Source of the DNA: Novosphingobium indicum
Lineage (GTDB): Bacteria > Pseudomonadota > Alphaproteobacteria > Sphingomonadales > Sphingomonadaceae
Length of the DNA: 64,000 bases
Assembly (NCBI RefSeq): GCF_014645195.1
Contig: NZ_BMLK01000008.1
Span: 62,001 to 126,000, forward strand
Reading direction: 5' to 3'
Both the position numbers and the translations under genes were made by a program. Shown here piece by piece: positions 19,803 to 28,371 of this stretch (positions within the stretch are counted from its first letter, which is position 1; each line of letters begins with the position of its first letter). The notes beneath the pieces are model-generated. The model had not been told where the DNA came from and ran no database searches. It was given only the letters and a program-made list of their open reading frames with translations.

Positions 19803-20531
19803 TCAGATGCCCCAAGCCCTCCAGCGCATCCCGCCACCGATGGTGTTCCCGTCCTGATGGCTCTGCAGGTAGAGCGTGGCGGCCGTCTTTGAGAGCGAGA
19901 TTTCCTGCGCGGTCGGGTTGCCGTGGTTCGATTGTGTCGTGTTCCGAAATACGCCGAAAATGCCCAGGCACTGCGAGGGGAAGCCGCCGAACGGGAAGGT
20001 CACGGTGAAGGGGCCCTGTGTGGTGCGCACGGGAGAGAGAATGCCGCCCATTTCGATAAAGCCATCTGGCGCCACGCGCTTCCAGTTGCCGGAGACGTCG
20101 GTGGAATAGGTCTGCGGCGCGAGCCGTGACCAACCGGAAGGCGATGCACCATCAGGATCCGTGGTGTTGTTCTCGACCGTCGAAATCCACTGAACGCCTG
20201 CAGTGACCGTCGATGTCAGCACGGCCCCTTTCGGGTAGCCGCCGATGCTCGTGGCAAAGGTGGAGTTGTAGACCGCTGGGCCGCCCGCAGCGAGCCAGCG
20301 AAGGCCTGCCGTGATCTGGTTCAGGATGCCGTTGAAATCGGCGCCGCTGGGCGGGATGCCGCCGCTACCCGAGGGCTGGAACGTCTCGGGCGGAAAGCCA
20401 TCGTAGAGGCTCGCAGGCGCGTCCGAGGTGGTCGGCGTCTGCGCAGCCTGCGGGATGTCCCGGATGTAGCTCGCCCCCGCGTTGTTCGCGAAGGGGATCG
20501 GGAAGCGGGTGGGAAGGTCACTCTGTTGCAT
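19803..20531 (-). CDS. Phage tail fibre protein with gp53-like C-terminus
   Basis: A 242-residue structural protein. The N-terminal part (FPIPFANNAGASYIRDIPQA, FQPSGSGGIPPSGADFNGIL) is typical of baseplate-attached fibre proteins, and the C-terminal part (ISLSKTAATLYLQSHQDGNT, GGMRWRAWGI) resembles the beta-rich receptor-binding tip of gp53-like fibres. It is the last gene of the leftward tail operon, a usual place for a host-range protein. A chaperone gene was not seen next to it. Confidence 0.75.
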   Translation of the reverse strand: MQQSDLPTRFPIPFANNAGASYIRDIPQAAQTPTTSDAPASLYDGFPPETFQPSGSGGIPPSGADFNGILNQITAGLRWLAAGGPAVYNSTFATSIGGYPKGAVLTSTVTAGVQWISTVENNTTDPDGASPSGWSRLAPQTYSTDVSGNWKRVAPDGFIEMGGILSPVRTTQGPFTVTFPFGGFPSQCLGIFGVFRNTTQSNHGNPTAQEISLSKTAATLYLQSHQDGNTIGGGMRWRAWGI

Positions 20532-20532
20532 G

Positions 20533-21165
20533 TCAGGGCTGCTCTACGGTGAAGGACACACCGACCGGCTTCGGCAGCACACCGGACTGCGAAACGATCG
20601 CGTAATCTACTTTCGACAATGCGGCGCCGAAGACATAGGTCATGGTCATGTCGTTGTTGTCGCGCACGTACACGTTCCCATGCTCGGGGAAGAGCGCGCG
20701 CAGGATGGCGTTGATGGCTGGAATGGAGCCGTTCGTGATGTTGAGCGCAGCCTTGGCCATGATGAGCCGGCGATAGGCGTCATCGCTGAGCTTGTAGTTC
20801 GGCGTGAGGTTGCCCCCGCCGTAAAAGATGCCTTCACCGAACGGGAAGTTCTCGGTCGATTCGGAAAAGCCGAGGTAGTCCTGATCGGAGACGTAGAGGG
20901 CTCGGCTGACCCCGACGATGCGCCCCCAGATATCGAGCCCGAACCCTACGGCCGTGTCGACGTTCCAGACGTTGTCGTAGAAGTCGTTAAAGCGCTCCTG
21001 CATGTCGACCGCTTCGTTGAGCGCGCCGATCAGGGCAACGAGAATGGGGCTGTTGGCGTACTGCGACAGCAGGACTTGCCGCGCATCGAAAAACAGATGC
21101 TCGCCGCCATCGTCCTCGCCGGTGTAGCCCAGCGGCTGACTGACGAAAGGGACCAGCGTTGTCAT
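20533..21165 (-). CDS. DUF2612-type phage baseplate protein
   Basis: A 210-residue protein following the baseplate J gene, with a 4-bp start/stop overlap. The stretch LGLDIWGRIVGVSR around residues 73-88 is the most family-like part (LDxxGxxxGxxR), as in DUF2612 and gpI-like baseplate wedge proteins. It probably links the wedge to the tail fibres. Confidence 0.75.
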   Translation of the reverse strand: MTTLVPFVSQPLGYTGEDDGGEHLFFDARQVLLSQYANSPILVALIGALNEAVDMQERFNDFYDNVWNVDTAVGFGLDIWGRIVGVSRALYVSDQDYLGFSESTENFPFGEGIFYGGGNLTPNYKLSDDAYRRLIMAKAALNITNGSIPAINAILRALFPEHGNVYVRDNNDMTMTYVFGAALSKVDYAIVSQSGVLPKPVGVSFTVEQP

Positions 21166-22373
21166 GCCAGGACCAGAGACACGTTCGCGGCAGTGATCGT
21201 CGGCATCTTGTCGATGCCTACAGCGACCTCCGAACCAGTCGGGCTGGCGCTGGTGCCGATGGTGATCGACACGAGCTGGGACCAGCTACCCACCGATGCG
21301 ACGGCGCCGGCAAAGCGCAGGGCATAGAGCGTGCCGCCGATGCGTGCCGCAGGTCCGCCGTCGCCACCACTGAAGGCAGCGACCACGGCTTCGCGGATCG
21401 TCTCCTCCGCATCGGCCGGGACAAGGCCGTTATCGGCAATTGTGACCTTGATGTAGATCGGCAGCGCTGTAGCCCGCTGGAACGTCACGTCGTATTCGGG
21501 GTAGGGCAGGGAGTACCCGGAGGCACTATCGCTCACCGTGACCGTCGTGTCGCCGGTATAGGCGCACCCCGGAGGCTTCTTCGACCAGATCGCGGCGGCG
21601 ACATCGGCGTCCGATCCGCCATAGACCGCGACATAAAGCGAGTTGGGATCGATATCGACACTGCCGATGGCTACTGTGGCTCCGGTGTCGTTCTCCCGAA
21701 CGTGCGCATCGATCACGCCATCGACCGCCAGTACAGCGCCCCGGATCGCCGGAAGGATGCCCGCGGCGTTACCTGCGACCGAAGCCGCACGCCGGGCTTC
21801 GAACTCTGCCGGCGTTTCAACATCGCGCCCGACCGTGCCGTCCGCGTCGTTCGTGATCGCATCCCACCCGGGCACGACCCTGTAGATCGTCGTGAGCGTT
21901 CCGGCCGGGCACTCGATAGGCCCGGTCGTGATCGCCTGAAAGCTGGCCGTGACGCTGCCGGTGCTCGGGATCGTGATGCTCGACAGGTTCTGATAGATCG
22001 TGCCGTCCGCCGCTTGGGCGAGTGATCCGGCCGGAATGACGGTGCCGTTGGCGCCGGTGCAGGTCGCCTCTACGACGGTCGCCTGTGCGGACAGGCGCTC
22101 CAGATAGTAGATGCGCCCGATGCCCTCCTGCATGCGGCCCGACGTGAACGCGGGATCGATCAGGTTCACGTACTGGAGAAGCTGATCGTTCTTCGCGCCA
22201 ATGATGGCGGCGAGGGCCGCGACCAACTGCCCTTGCGGAGTGGCGTCGGATTCGTTGAGGTTGCCCCCGAACGCGCCCTGAAAGTCGGACCAGAGCCCGG
22301 CTTTGACTTCCGATTCTGCCGGGACGCTCAGGCCTGTCGTGGCAAACACGGGAGCAGGGACATTGGTGGTCAT
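21162..22373 (-). CDS. Baseplate J-like protein
   Basis: A 403-residue baseplate wedge protein. It shows the gpJ/Mu gp47 pattern: an N-terminal segment on loading numbers of subunits (QGQLVAALAAIIGAKNDQLLQYVNLIDP), the central FEARRAAS stretch and a C-terminal domain with DVTFQRATALPIYIKV. It should form the outer ring of the contractile baseplate. It overlaps the gpW-like gene upstream by 4 bp. Confidence 0.88.
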   Translation of the reverse strand: MTTNVPAPVFATTGLSVPAESEVKAGLWSDFQGAFGGNLNESDATPQGQLVAALAAIIGAKNDQLLQYVNLIDPAFTSGRMQEGIGRIYYLERLSAQATVVEATCTGANGTVIPAGSLAQAADGTIYQNLSSITIPSTGSVTASFQAITTGPIECPAGTLTTIYRVVPGWDAITNDADGTVGRDVETPAEFEARRAASVAGNAAGILPAIRGAVLAVDGVIDAHVRENDTGATVAIGSVDIDPNSLYVAVYGGSDADVAAAIWSKKPPGCAYTGDTTVTVSDSASGYSLPYPEYDVTFQRATALPIYIKVTIADNGLVPADAEETIREAVVAAFSGGDGGPAARIGGTLYALRFAGAVASVGSWSQLVSITIGTSASPTGSEVAVGIDKMPTITAANVSLVLA

Positions 22374-22708
22374 AGCGTCGTGGTCCCACGCGAGAACTGT
22401 ACCTGCCCGCCGATGCTGCGGGGCGTGAGTTCAGAAAGGTAGACCGTGACATCGCGAACATCGGGCACGCGCTTGGCCGCGGTGGAAAGGGCTTCCTTGT
22501 ACAGCTGCACCGGCACCGGGCGGCCAAGGATCGATGTCGGGTAGGGTATGCCACGCGTCGTGTCGTAGTAGCACTCACCCTCGAACACCCGGCACTCGGA
22601 GGCCACGTCCTGCTCAAGGCTATAGGGCTCGCTCGCAACCGCGATGTCGCCGTTTGCGGTGAGGCACAAATCCCAGCTGTCGCGATCAAGGAGAAGGGTG
22701 GTGGCCAT
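22370..22708 (-). CDS. GpW/gp25-like baseplate wedge protein
   Basis: A 112-residue protein in the usual position just before baseplate J. It has the short beta-rich N-terminus and the ECRVFEGECYYDTTRGIPY motif, followed by a PxxV-type C-terminal strand, as in the gp25/gpW lysozyme-like wedge family. It initiates sheath assembly in related phages. Confidence 0.78.
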   Translation of the reverse strand: MATTLLLDRDSWDLCLTANGDIAVASEPYSLEQDVASECRVFEGECYYDTTRGIPYPTSILGRPVPVQLYKEALSTAAKRVPDVRDVTVYLSELTPRSIGGQVQFSRGTTTL

Positions 22709-22718
22709 GTAATCTAGG

Positions 22719-23405
22719 CTACGACGCTATGAGGCCATGCGCTCTCAGTGCAGTAAGGATGGAGCCGAGCGTCGTCCGCGCCTCGCTGTCGATGGTGGAG
22801 CCGCCCGAAGGATCCGTGATGGCGTCCTCCTGCTCGCCCACGACCTTCGTGTCGTTGATGCGGTATTCGGTATCGCTGTCGACCGGGCCAGTAACCGCCA
22901 CCTTGTCCGTGACGGTGACGTTCATCGTGGGCGCTGTGATCGCGACATTGTTGTCGGCGTCGATCTCGATGATGGTCGTGGCGGCCGTCTTCGGCATGAT
23001 GCCGCCGTAGTAAACACCATCGGACCAATCGAAGCGGCGCCGGCTCGAAGGGTTCGCCACCGCCTTGGTCTTCTTCACGGTCGAGATGTCGTTGTGGCAG
23101 AACATGACCTGCCCGATATCGCCGACGCGCGGTGCGATCCGGATCACACAGGGGCCGGCGCGCATGGCGTGGACGGGCAGGCCGTGGATTATGCCGTGCG
23201 CGATCCCGGTGCCCGCGCCATCGATCTGGTTCACGAGAGGCTTCACATCGACCGCGACGTCGTCCCCGTCGACGTGAACCGCCTTGACCTCCACAGGCGT
23301 GGACGTGGCCATGCCGTTCATCACCTGGCGAGCGATGAACTCCATCATGGAGTATTCGTCCTGTGTGAACGGCAGGTCGCCGAATCCGGTGACGTTCTCG
23401 CTCAT
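22719..23405 (-). CDS. Gp138-family membrane-puncturing spike protein
   Basis: A 228-residue protein. The N-terminal domain (VEVKAVHVDGDDVAVDVKPL, PCVIRIAPRVGDIGQVMFC) matches the OB-fold of phage spike proteins of the Gp138/gpV type, and the C-terminal half is a beta-rich repeat region of the sort that forms a needle. The start at 23405 follows the hub stop with a 4-bp overlap; the longer open frame upstream is the hub gene's shadow. It should form the central spike that pierces the outer membrane. Confidence 0.78.
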   Translation of the reverse strand: MSENVTGFGDLPFTQDEYSMMEFIARQVMNGMATSTPVEVKAVHVDGDDVAVDVKPLVNQIDGAGTGIAHGIIHGLPVHAMRAGPCVIRIAPRVGDIGQVMFCHNDISTVKKTKAVANPSSRRRFDWSDGVYYGGIMPKTAATTIIEIDADNNVAITAPTMNVTVTDKVAVTGPVDSDTEYRINDTKVVGEQEDAITDPSGGSTIDSEARTTLGSILTALRAHGLIAS

Positions 23406-24271
23406 GCCTGCTGATCCAGATAGGTGCACTCGACATCGGTCGACCAAAGGCCGCCGGGCACATTGCTCTCGAGGCGGTGAGCGAGTTGGTAGACCTTCCA
23501 CTGGCCACTTGCCGCGGCAAACTGGCTCTCCAGCTTGACCGGCGCACCGAAGACGAGGTTGGGGTTGTAGAGACAGGAGAACTGAATTCCGCCCTGCGTG
23601 AAGCTGGGATAGCCGATCAGACCGCTGTCGGGTGCAATGCGGATCGCCTGCGACCCGCGCGCCTTGTCCTTGGGCCAGACCGCCACGACCCGCGTCGAAT
23701 CGTCTATGTCGGACTGGCAATCGATATCGCGGCAAATCGATGCGATCTGGGCCTTTGGCGTGCCGGGTTTGTACGGATCGTTGAGCACTGCGCTGATGCC
23801 GCCGTTCTCGAAGCTGTAGCCCATTTGCTCGGCGATGCCGGAAAGCACGAGGGCGGCATCGACCGATCCCTTGAAGCTGACCGGTGGCACGGGCTTCATG
23901 AGTTCAAATGCCCCGGACTGCGCCGAGACATAGAACGCGACATCGGGCGCCTGCCTGCCGTCCGCCCACGCCTCCATGATCGCGCCGCCGAAGCACATGG
24001 CCATGCCGCTGTCTTCATCCCCTGCGCTGACGATGACTTGGTTGTAGCGACGCTGCTCGAAGAAGAACTTCTGCGTGACGGTCAGCTTGTTCATCAGGTC
24101 GAGCGTCATGCCGTAGACGGTGATGTCGGCCTGCGAGTAACCTATGCCGGCGCGCACGATGTTGACGCTGCACCGCAGGTTTTCGAGCGTCACCGTGTCG
24201 CTTCCGCTCTCGCCGAAATCGCCTTGGCCGAGCATGAACTGCAGGGAAATCTTGCGCTTGGCGAAGGCCAT
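23402..24271 (-). CDS. Baseplate hub protein
   Basis: A 289-residue protein just upstream of the spike gene. It contains segments such as VNIVRAGIGYSQADITVYGM and GSVDAALVLSGIAEQMGYSF, which fit the hub (gpD/gp27-like) proteins of contractile phages: two barrel-like domains and a linker. It should hold the spike and the tube end. Confidence 0.72.
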   Translation of the reverse strand: MAFAKRKISLQFMLGQGDFGESGSDTVTLENLRCSVNIVRAGIGYSQADITVYGMTLDLMNKLTVTQKFFFEQRRYNQVIVSAGDEDSGMAMCFGGAIMEAWADGRQAPDVAFYVSAQSGAFELMKPVPPVSFKGSVDAALVLSGIAEQMGYSFENGGISAVLNDPYKPGTPKAQIASICRDIDCQSDIDDSTRVVAVWPKDKARGSQAIRIAPDSGLIGYPSFTQGGIQFSCLYNPNLVFGAPVKLESQFAAASGQWKVYQLAHRLESNVPGGLWSTDVECTYLDQQA

Positions 24272-24565
24272 TCAGCCCTCCCAGAGAAGCTGGAAGCGCG
24301 CGTCGAGACCCGTGTATTCCGGATCGCTTCGACCCTGCGTGTCAATGAAGGCCAGATCGCCGGGGAAGCCGTTCGCCTTGGAGCGGACTATCCACACACG
24401 ATCACGGCACAGCGCGCCGGCAAGGACCAGAGCGTCATTCACCCAGGCATCCAGATAGAGGCCGGTTCGCTTCTGGTAGACCTTCAGGCGACACGACTTC
24501 TGGCCGAGGCGAATGCTCAGCATCTGCGATGGCTGCGCGGCCAGCGGGACACGGATAGCCGTCAT
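24272..24565 (-). CDS. Baseplate plug-like protein
   Basis: A 97-residue protein beginning IRVPLAAQPSQMLSIRLGQK, with LYLDAWVNDALVLAG in the middle and TGLDARFQLLWEG at the end. This pattern matches the short plug proteins seen next to hub genes in phages with DUF3383 sheaths. It probably closes the tube end before DNA release. It overlaps the upstream gene by 4 bp. Confidence 0.68.
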   Translation of the reverse strand: MTAIRVPLAAQPSQMLSIRLGQKSCRLKVYQKRTGLYLDAWVNDALVLAGALCRDRVWIVRSKANGFPGDLAFIDTQGRSDPEYTGLDARFQLLWEG

Positions 24566-25179
24566 TGCACACCGTCCGTCGAGGCTGCCGAGGTAGCGGG
24601 AAGAGTGCTTCCGTTGTTCACGGTGTCGACACTGGCGGCGTCGCGCGTGTTAGAGAACGAGGATGATGCGTCCTGCCTGATCTCTTGCAGGACGATATCG
24701 GCCCGGATCATTCCTGCACCCGCCTCGGGGCTGCGATCGATACTCACCCGAGCGATGTTGACGTTGAGATAGACTTGCTCCGGCGTGACGACAGAGTAGA
24801 GCTCGGTATCCTTGCGAATGTCCTCAAGGGTGCGCGAAAAGGCGCTGCGCTCTTCGAGCGTGCCACCCTTGCTCAACAGGACGCGGGAAAGGAACGGCAG
24901 GGCGACCTTGTCGTAGGTTTCGAAGCCGCCTTCTTCGATGGGATAGTCGGCAATGCGGTACTCGGCGTCGAAACCGACCGAGATCACGCTGTCGGCTTTC
25001 AGCGCGAGCTCCTTGGTCCCGGCTTTGTAGATGCCCCACTCGTCATCGCGATATCCGGTGACCGTGATGGTGTCGCCCGACATCTTCGACTGTGCCGCAG
25101 TGCCTGGGTTCTCAGCCGAGCGCTTCACGGCCGGGACGCCCTCGGTCTTTGGGACGTCTGGATAGATTGGTCCTGCCAT
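24562..25179 (-). CDS. Dit-like baseplate/tail protein
   Basis: A 205-residue protein between the tape measure and plug genes. Its stretch VTGYRDDEWGIYKAGTKELA, followed by ADSVISVGFDAEYRIADYPI and LPFLSRVLLSKGG, resembles the N-terminal Dit-like domain of myovirus baseplate proteins. The last 30 residues are Ser/Thr rich and may be flexible. Confidence 0.68.
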   Translation of the reverse strand: MAGPIYPDVPKTEGVPAVKRSAENPGTAAQSKMSGDTITVTGYRDDEWGIYKAGTKELALKADSVISVGFDAEYRIADYPIEEGGFETYDKVALPFLSRVLLSKGGTLEERSAFSRTLEDIRKDTELYSVVTPEQVYLNVNIARVSIDRSPEAGAGMIRADIVLQEIRQDASSSFSNTRDAASVDTVNNGSTLPATSAASTDGVQ

Positions 25180-26708
25180 CAGGGAGCAACCCCCTGATCA
25201 GCCTTGGCCACGGTGTGCCGGCGGGTCTTTGCCTTCAGGTCGGTGGAAAAGCTGTTCGCGTCCTTGGTCTGCACCGTCATCTGATTGATGTAGATGCCGC
25301 CGTTCCCGCCACGTGCGATGTAGCGCTGGGCACGCTGCCAGTCGCCCCGCGTTTCAGCACCAGCTGCGGGACGAAGGAACTTGCTGATCATCGCTCGCGC
25401 TGCACCACGCGACGATTTCTCGGCCAGCACATCGTCACCGCCATGATCGCCACCATTCAACTCCCACCAGAGGAAGTCGAGCTGCTGTTTCAGTGTCGGG
25501 TTCGGGCCGTACTTGGCCATCAGTGTCTTCTTGCGCGAACCAAGCCACTGGTTGATCCCGTATGCGCCCGAGGTCGGATTGACGGCGCGCTCGTTCAGGT
25601 TCGATTCTGCGTGCAGGGCGGCCATGATGCCGAGGCTTTGCGCATGGGCCAAACCCTTGCCTCGAAGGAACTGGTAGATGGTTGCCTCGTTGCCTGCCGT
25701 CGATCCAGCGGGGCCCTGACCCATCTTCCTCGGGTCGAGATTGACAGGCATGCCGGTGAAGCCTTTCACCATGTTTTCCGCCATCGTGAACGGGTCCACA
25801 CCCGCGCCTTTTCCTTGCGGCTTGTCGGCATAGAGAGTGAACAGGCCGCCGAAAGTCTTGTCTTCCCAGACGACCTTGCGGCCTTCGGAGTTGTTGTGCC
25901 CCACGGATCCTCCGCCGGGCAGAAGCGAGACCAGCTTGTCGAGGCCATCTGCAACCCGAATGAGCACGGGCACGAGAGCGCTTTGTATCTTAGCGTTGAG
26001 GTCCGCAACCTGTTGCTGGAGGTCTTCGGTCTTCTTCGCCAACTCCTCTTGCTGGTCAGCGCTTTCCTCATACTTCGATAGGAGTTTTTCGACCGCATCC
26101 TGCCCTTTCATCAGAAAGTAGGTGACGGGTCCGTTCAGGCCGATCTGCTGCATAAGGCTGGCGAACAGTTGCGGGTTCATGCGGTCCTGCGCCGCGGACA
26201 GTTTCCGGAGGATATCGCCCGGGTTGCCGCTGCGCAGGTCTCCACCGCTGATGCCAAGACGGGCCAGAGCTCCCGATTGATCGGCACCAAGTGTGCCAAG
26301 CTGATAGCTCATCCGCAGGCGCTGGATGGACTGCAGGGCAGCGTCGGCATCGCCATCCTTCCCGCCCACGCCACGCATCGCCTGGCGCCATGACCAGACC
26401 TGACGCGTGGTCATGCCCATCGTCTGGCCGAGGCGCTCTGCGGTGGCAGCGCCGGTGGCCATGCCTACAATCAGGTCGGTGATCGATCGCGCGCCCATGA
26501 AGGCGAGGCCAAGCCCGACCACCTCGTTGCGAACGGACTTGAGTGCAGCGCCGACCTGCTTGCCTTCGCGCTCCATGCCATCGAAGGTCTTCTTCGATTC
26601 CTCGCGCAGACGCTTGGAGCCCTCGCGGACCTTGCGCTCCCCTTCCTCGAAATCCTTAGTTTCGAGCCCGAAAGAGACCAGGAATGCATCTAGAATGTTA
26701 ACGGACAT
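25179..26708 (-). CDS. Tail tape measure protein with C-terminal tail-lysozyme domain
   Basis: A 509-residue protein from the ATG at 26708. The N-terminal half is helical with coiled-coil stretches (FEEGERKVREGSKRLREESK; DQQEELAKKTEDLQQQVADL). Residues about 340-460 form a tail-tip lysozyme domain (AALHAESNLNERAVN, SGAYGINQWLGSRK), with the Glu of HAESN as likely catalytic residue. At about 1.5 kb it is short for a tape measure, so a short tail is expected. A 24-bp repeated element lies directly upstream of the start. Confidence 0.8.
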   Translation of the reverse strand: MSVNILDAFLVSFGLETKDFEEGERKVREGSKRLREESKKTFDGMEREGKQVGAALKSVRNEVVGLGLAFMGARSITDLIVGMATGAATAERLGQTMGMTTRQVWSWRQAMRGVGGKDGDADAALQSIQRLRMSYQLGTLGADQSGALARLGISGGDLRSGNPGDILRKLSAAQDRMNPQLFASLMQQIGLNGPVTYFLMKGQDAVEKLLSKYEESADQQEELAKKTEDLQQQVADLNAKIQSALVPVLIRVADGLDKLVSLLPGGGSVGHNNSEGRKVVWEDKTFGGLFTLYADKPQGKGAGVDPFTMAENMVKGFTGMPVNLDPRKMGQGPAGSTAGNEATIYQFLRGKGLAHAQSLGIMAALHAESNLNERAVNPTSGAYGINQWLGSRKKTLMAKYGPNPTLKQQLDFLWWELNGGDHGGDDVLAEKSSRGAARAMISKFLRPAAGAETRGDWQRAQRYIARGGNGGIYINQMTVQTKDANSFSTDLKAKTRRHTVAKADQGVAP

Positions 26709-26713
26709 GGGCA

Positions 26714-26737
26714 CCCCGAGGCTGTAACCTCAGGGTA
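26714..26737 (-). repeat. Start-associated repeat, copy 1 (tape measure leader)
   Basis: A 24-bp sequence with core GGCTGTAACCTCAGGG, identical to 35232-35255. It lies six bases upstream of the tape measure start and contains an imperfect inverted repeat around CTGTAA. It may be a promoter, a translation signal or a protein-binding site. Confidence 0.65.
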
Positions 26738-26766
26738 GATCAAGGGCGCTTGCTATCGTTAAAAGC

Positions 26767-27162
26767 TTACGGATTGGCTTTCTGGCAGTCGTGCCAATCG
26801 TATTCGAATGGGGGGACGTCTGGATCGCTGTAGGCCCAGCAAACCCCTTGAGTTCTCAAATCGTCGAAGGCTTTGTCCCTGGCACGGCACGTCTCATCAT
26901 TCGGCGTATGGTTGCCGCCCCGGCACTCGCGATCAAGCGCTAATGCACTTTGCTTCTGGGCTGCAATTGCCGAAAACCCCGCTTTTCCCGTCTGACTTTC
27001 CGCCTCTCGCTCTTCACCCGGATCTACGAATGTTCCAAGGATCGCGAGGCCAATAAATGCTGCTATGATCAGGCCAAGGCATCCCATGCAGCTTTGAAAA
27101 CTGTTCTTTCGTGGACCTTGGTAGATTATGATCGGGCGCCGACCCTCATCAGAAGCGTTCAT
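26767..27162 (-). CDS. Small membrane-anchored hypothetical protein
   Basis: A 131-residue protein with one membrane segment near residues 28-48 (CLGLIIAAFIGLAILGTFV) and a polar C-terminal part with several Cys residues. GAGGG lies six bases upstream of the ATG at 27162. It lies between the chaperone and tape measure genes, where such a gene is not part of the usual tail set; it could be an accessory gene. No family was recognised. Confidence 0.6.
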   Translation of the reverse strand: MNASDEGRRPIIIYQGPRKNSFQSCMGCLGLIIAAFIGLAILGTFVDPGEEREAESQTGKAGFSAIAAQKQSALALDRECRGGNHTPNDETCRARDKAFDDLRTQGVCWAYSDPDVPPFEYDWHDCQKANP

Positions 27163-27250
27163 CAATAGCCCTCACAGTGATGGTGCAGGCTATTCTCAGA
27201 ATTGGCCACTTTCAACCGAAAGTCAGTTAACACTTGGTAGTCTAGTACGC

Positions 27251-27909
27251 CTAGAAGCGGTCTCGGGACCTTTCCGCCGCCGTTTTGGCTCGGCTTTCGT
27301 TCTCGCCTATCACAAGCGCCACTTCGAGCAGGAGATGCACGTCCTCAAGGCTGTAGGAGGTCTGCAATTCGCTCAGGCTGCATCGGCCTGAGGCGATGGC
27401 TGATCCGCAGCTGGGGGGGATGTTGACGAATTCTGCAGGCTCGAAATCCGGGCCGCCATCTCCACCATATTGAACAGGACGGCGGCGACGGAAAAACCCA
27501 GGTGCAGTTCGAGCGCCTCCCCACGCAGCTTGAGCAACGTGGACACCTCTTCGATGTCGCCGTCGTTGGCCTCGGTCGGCTGCATCAGTGCACGGGTCAT
27601 TGGGCGGCCCGTCATCGGATCCTTGTCGGCCGGGTTCGGCACGAAGTGTACGCAGGCGAGCATCTCCTCGAGAAGGGGCTCAGCATCTTCGAAATCCATC
27701 ATCCGGAAGGCGTCGAGGCCCATGGCAAGGATGCCCAACGCCCCCGCTTGCATCGCCTCGTCTGGGACCTCGACGCCAGCCTTCGAAAGCGCGAGCAGAG
27801 CGCGAATAGCCCATCGCTCGGCATCGAAGGCACTCTTCTCGAGGATCAGGAACGACTTACCCTTGTCGCGCCCCTCTGCCTCGATTGTAACGACCTTGTG
27901 TTTACGCAT
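27251..27909 (-). CDS. Predicted -1 frameshift product of the tail chaperone
   Basis: At 27419-27412 the minus strand reads C CCC CCA, a canonical slippery heptamer (X XXY YYZ with codons ccc and cca, Pro165 and Pro166). A -1 slip enters a frame that is open for 53 further codons to the TAG at 27253-27251 and encodes SLSELQTSYSLEDVHLLLEV and ALVIGENESRAKTAAER, a plausible helical domain like the T-part of G/GT chaperones. The longer product would have 219 residues. The seven-base homopolymer could instead reflect a sequencing indel, but the position and codon pattern fit programmed frameshifting. Confidence 0.65.
27373..27909 (-). CDS. Tail assembly chaperone (shorter product)
   Basis: A 178-residue, mostly helical protein between the tail tube and tape measure genes, the conserved place for tail assembly chaperones. 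It has a 20-residue proline-rich tail (SSTSPPAADQPSPQADAA) at the point where a -1 frameshift would extend it. The family coats the tape measure during tail assembly and is not part of the finished particle. Confidence 0.7.
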   Translation of the reverse strand: MRKHKVVTIEAEGRDKGKSFLILEKSAFDAERWAIRALLALSKAGVEVPDEAMQAGALGILAMGLDAFRMMDFEDAEPLLEEMLACVHFVPNPADKDPMTGRPMTRALMQPTEANDGDIEEVSTLLKLRGEALELHLGFSVAAVLFNMVEMAARISSLQNSSTSPPAADQPSPQADAA

Positions 27910-27918
27910 GCCTCAGCC

Positions 27919-28359
27919 TCAGATGTATGGCGCCGGGACGACGCGTTCCCACTCGATGGTGTAGCGGCGCGGCTGCGCGGACTTGCGCAGCGCCGGAATG
28001 GGCGGGAAGCTGCGCAGGAAACCGCGCGTCATCGCCCACTGCGTCTTTACGCCGGGCACGATCAGGGTGCCGGTCGCAACGACCTTTTCGCGCTTTCCGC
28101 GCTCGTAGGTGTGCCAGAAGTCGAAGAAGTCGTTGCTCTCGCTGTCTGCCTGCAGCGTGATGTTCTGCCGCGTCGGCACGGGCACAAATCCGGCACTGAG
28201 GCGGCCATCGATGCCCATGGCCGTTTCGACCGGCTCGACATTGTCCATGTCGGTGAGATCGTCAGTCGAGAAACCCTGAATGCGCTGGGCGACCGGAAAG
28301 ATCAGATCGACCCCGATCAGCAGGATCGCATTGGCGCTGGTGAGAGTGCGGTTGTTCAT
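27919..28359 (-). CDS. Tail tube protein (DUF3277-like)
   Basis: A 146-residue protein directly downstream of the sheath gene, the usual place of the tube protein. It has beta-rich segments such as SNDFFDFWHTYERGKREKVV and VPGVKTQWAMTRGFLRSFP. It resembles the tube partners of DUF3383 sheaths. Many copies would form the inner tube. Confidence 0.72.
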   Translation of the reverse strand: MNNRTLTSANAILLIGVDLIFPVAQRIQGFSTDDLTDMDNVEPVETAMGIDGRLSAGFVPVPTRQNITLQADSESNDFFDFWHTYERGKREKVVATGTLIVPGVKTQWAMTRGFLRSFPPIPALRKSAQPRRYTIEWERVVPAPYI

Positions 28360-28371
28360 GTGCCGGGCCCC

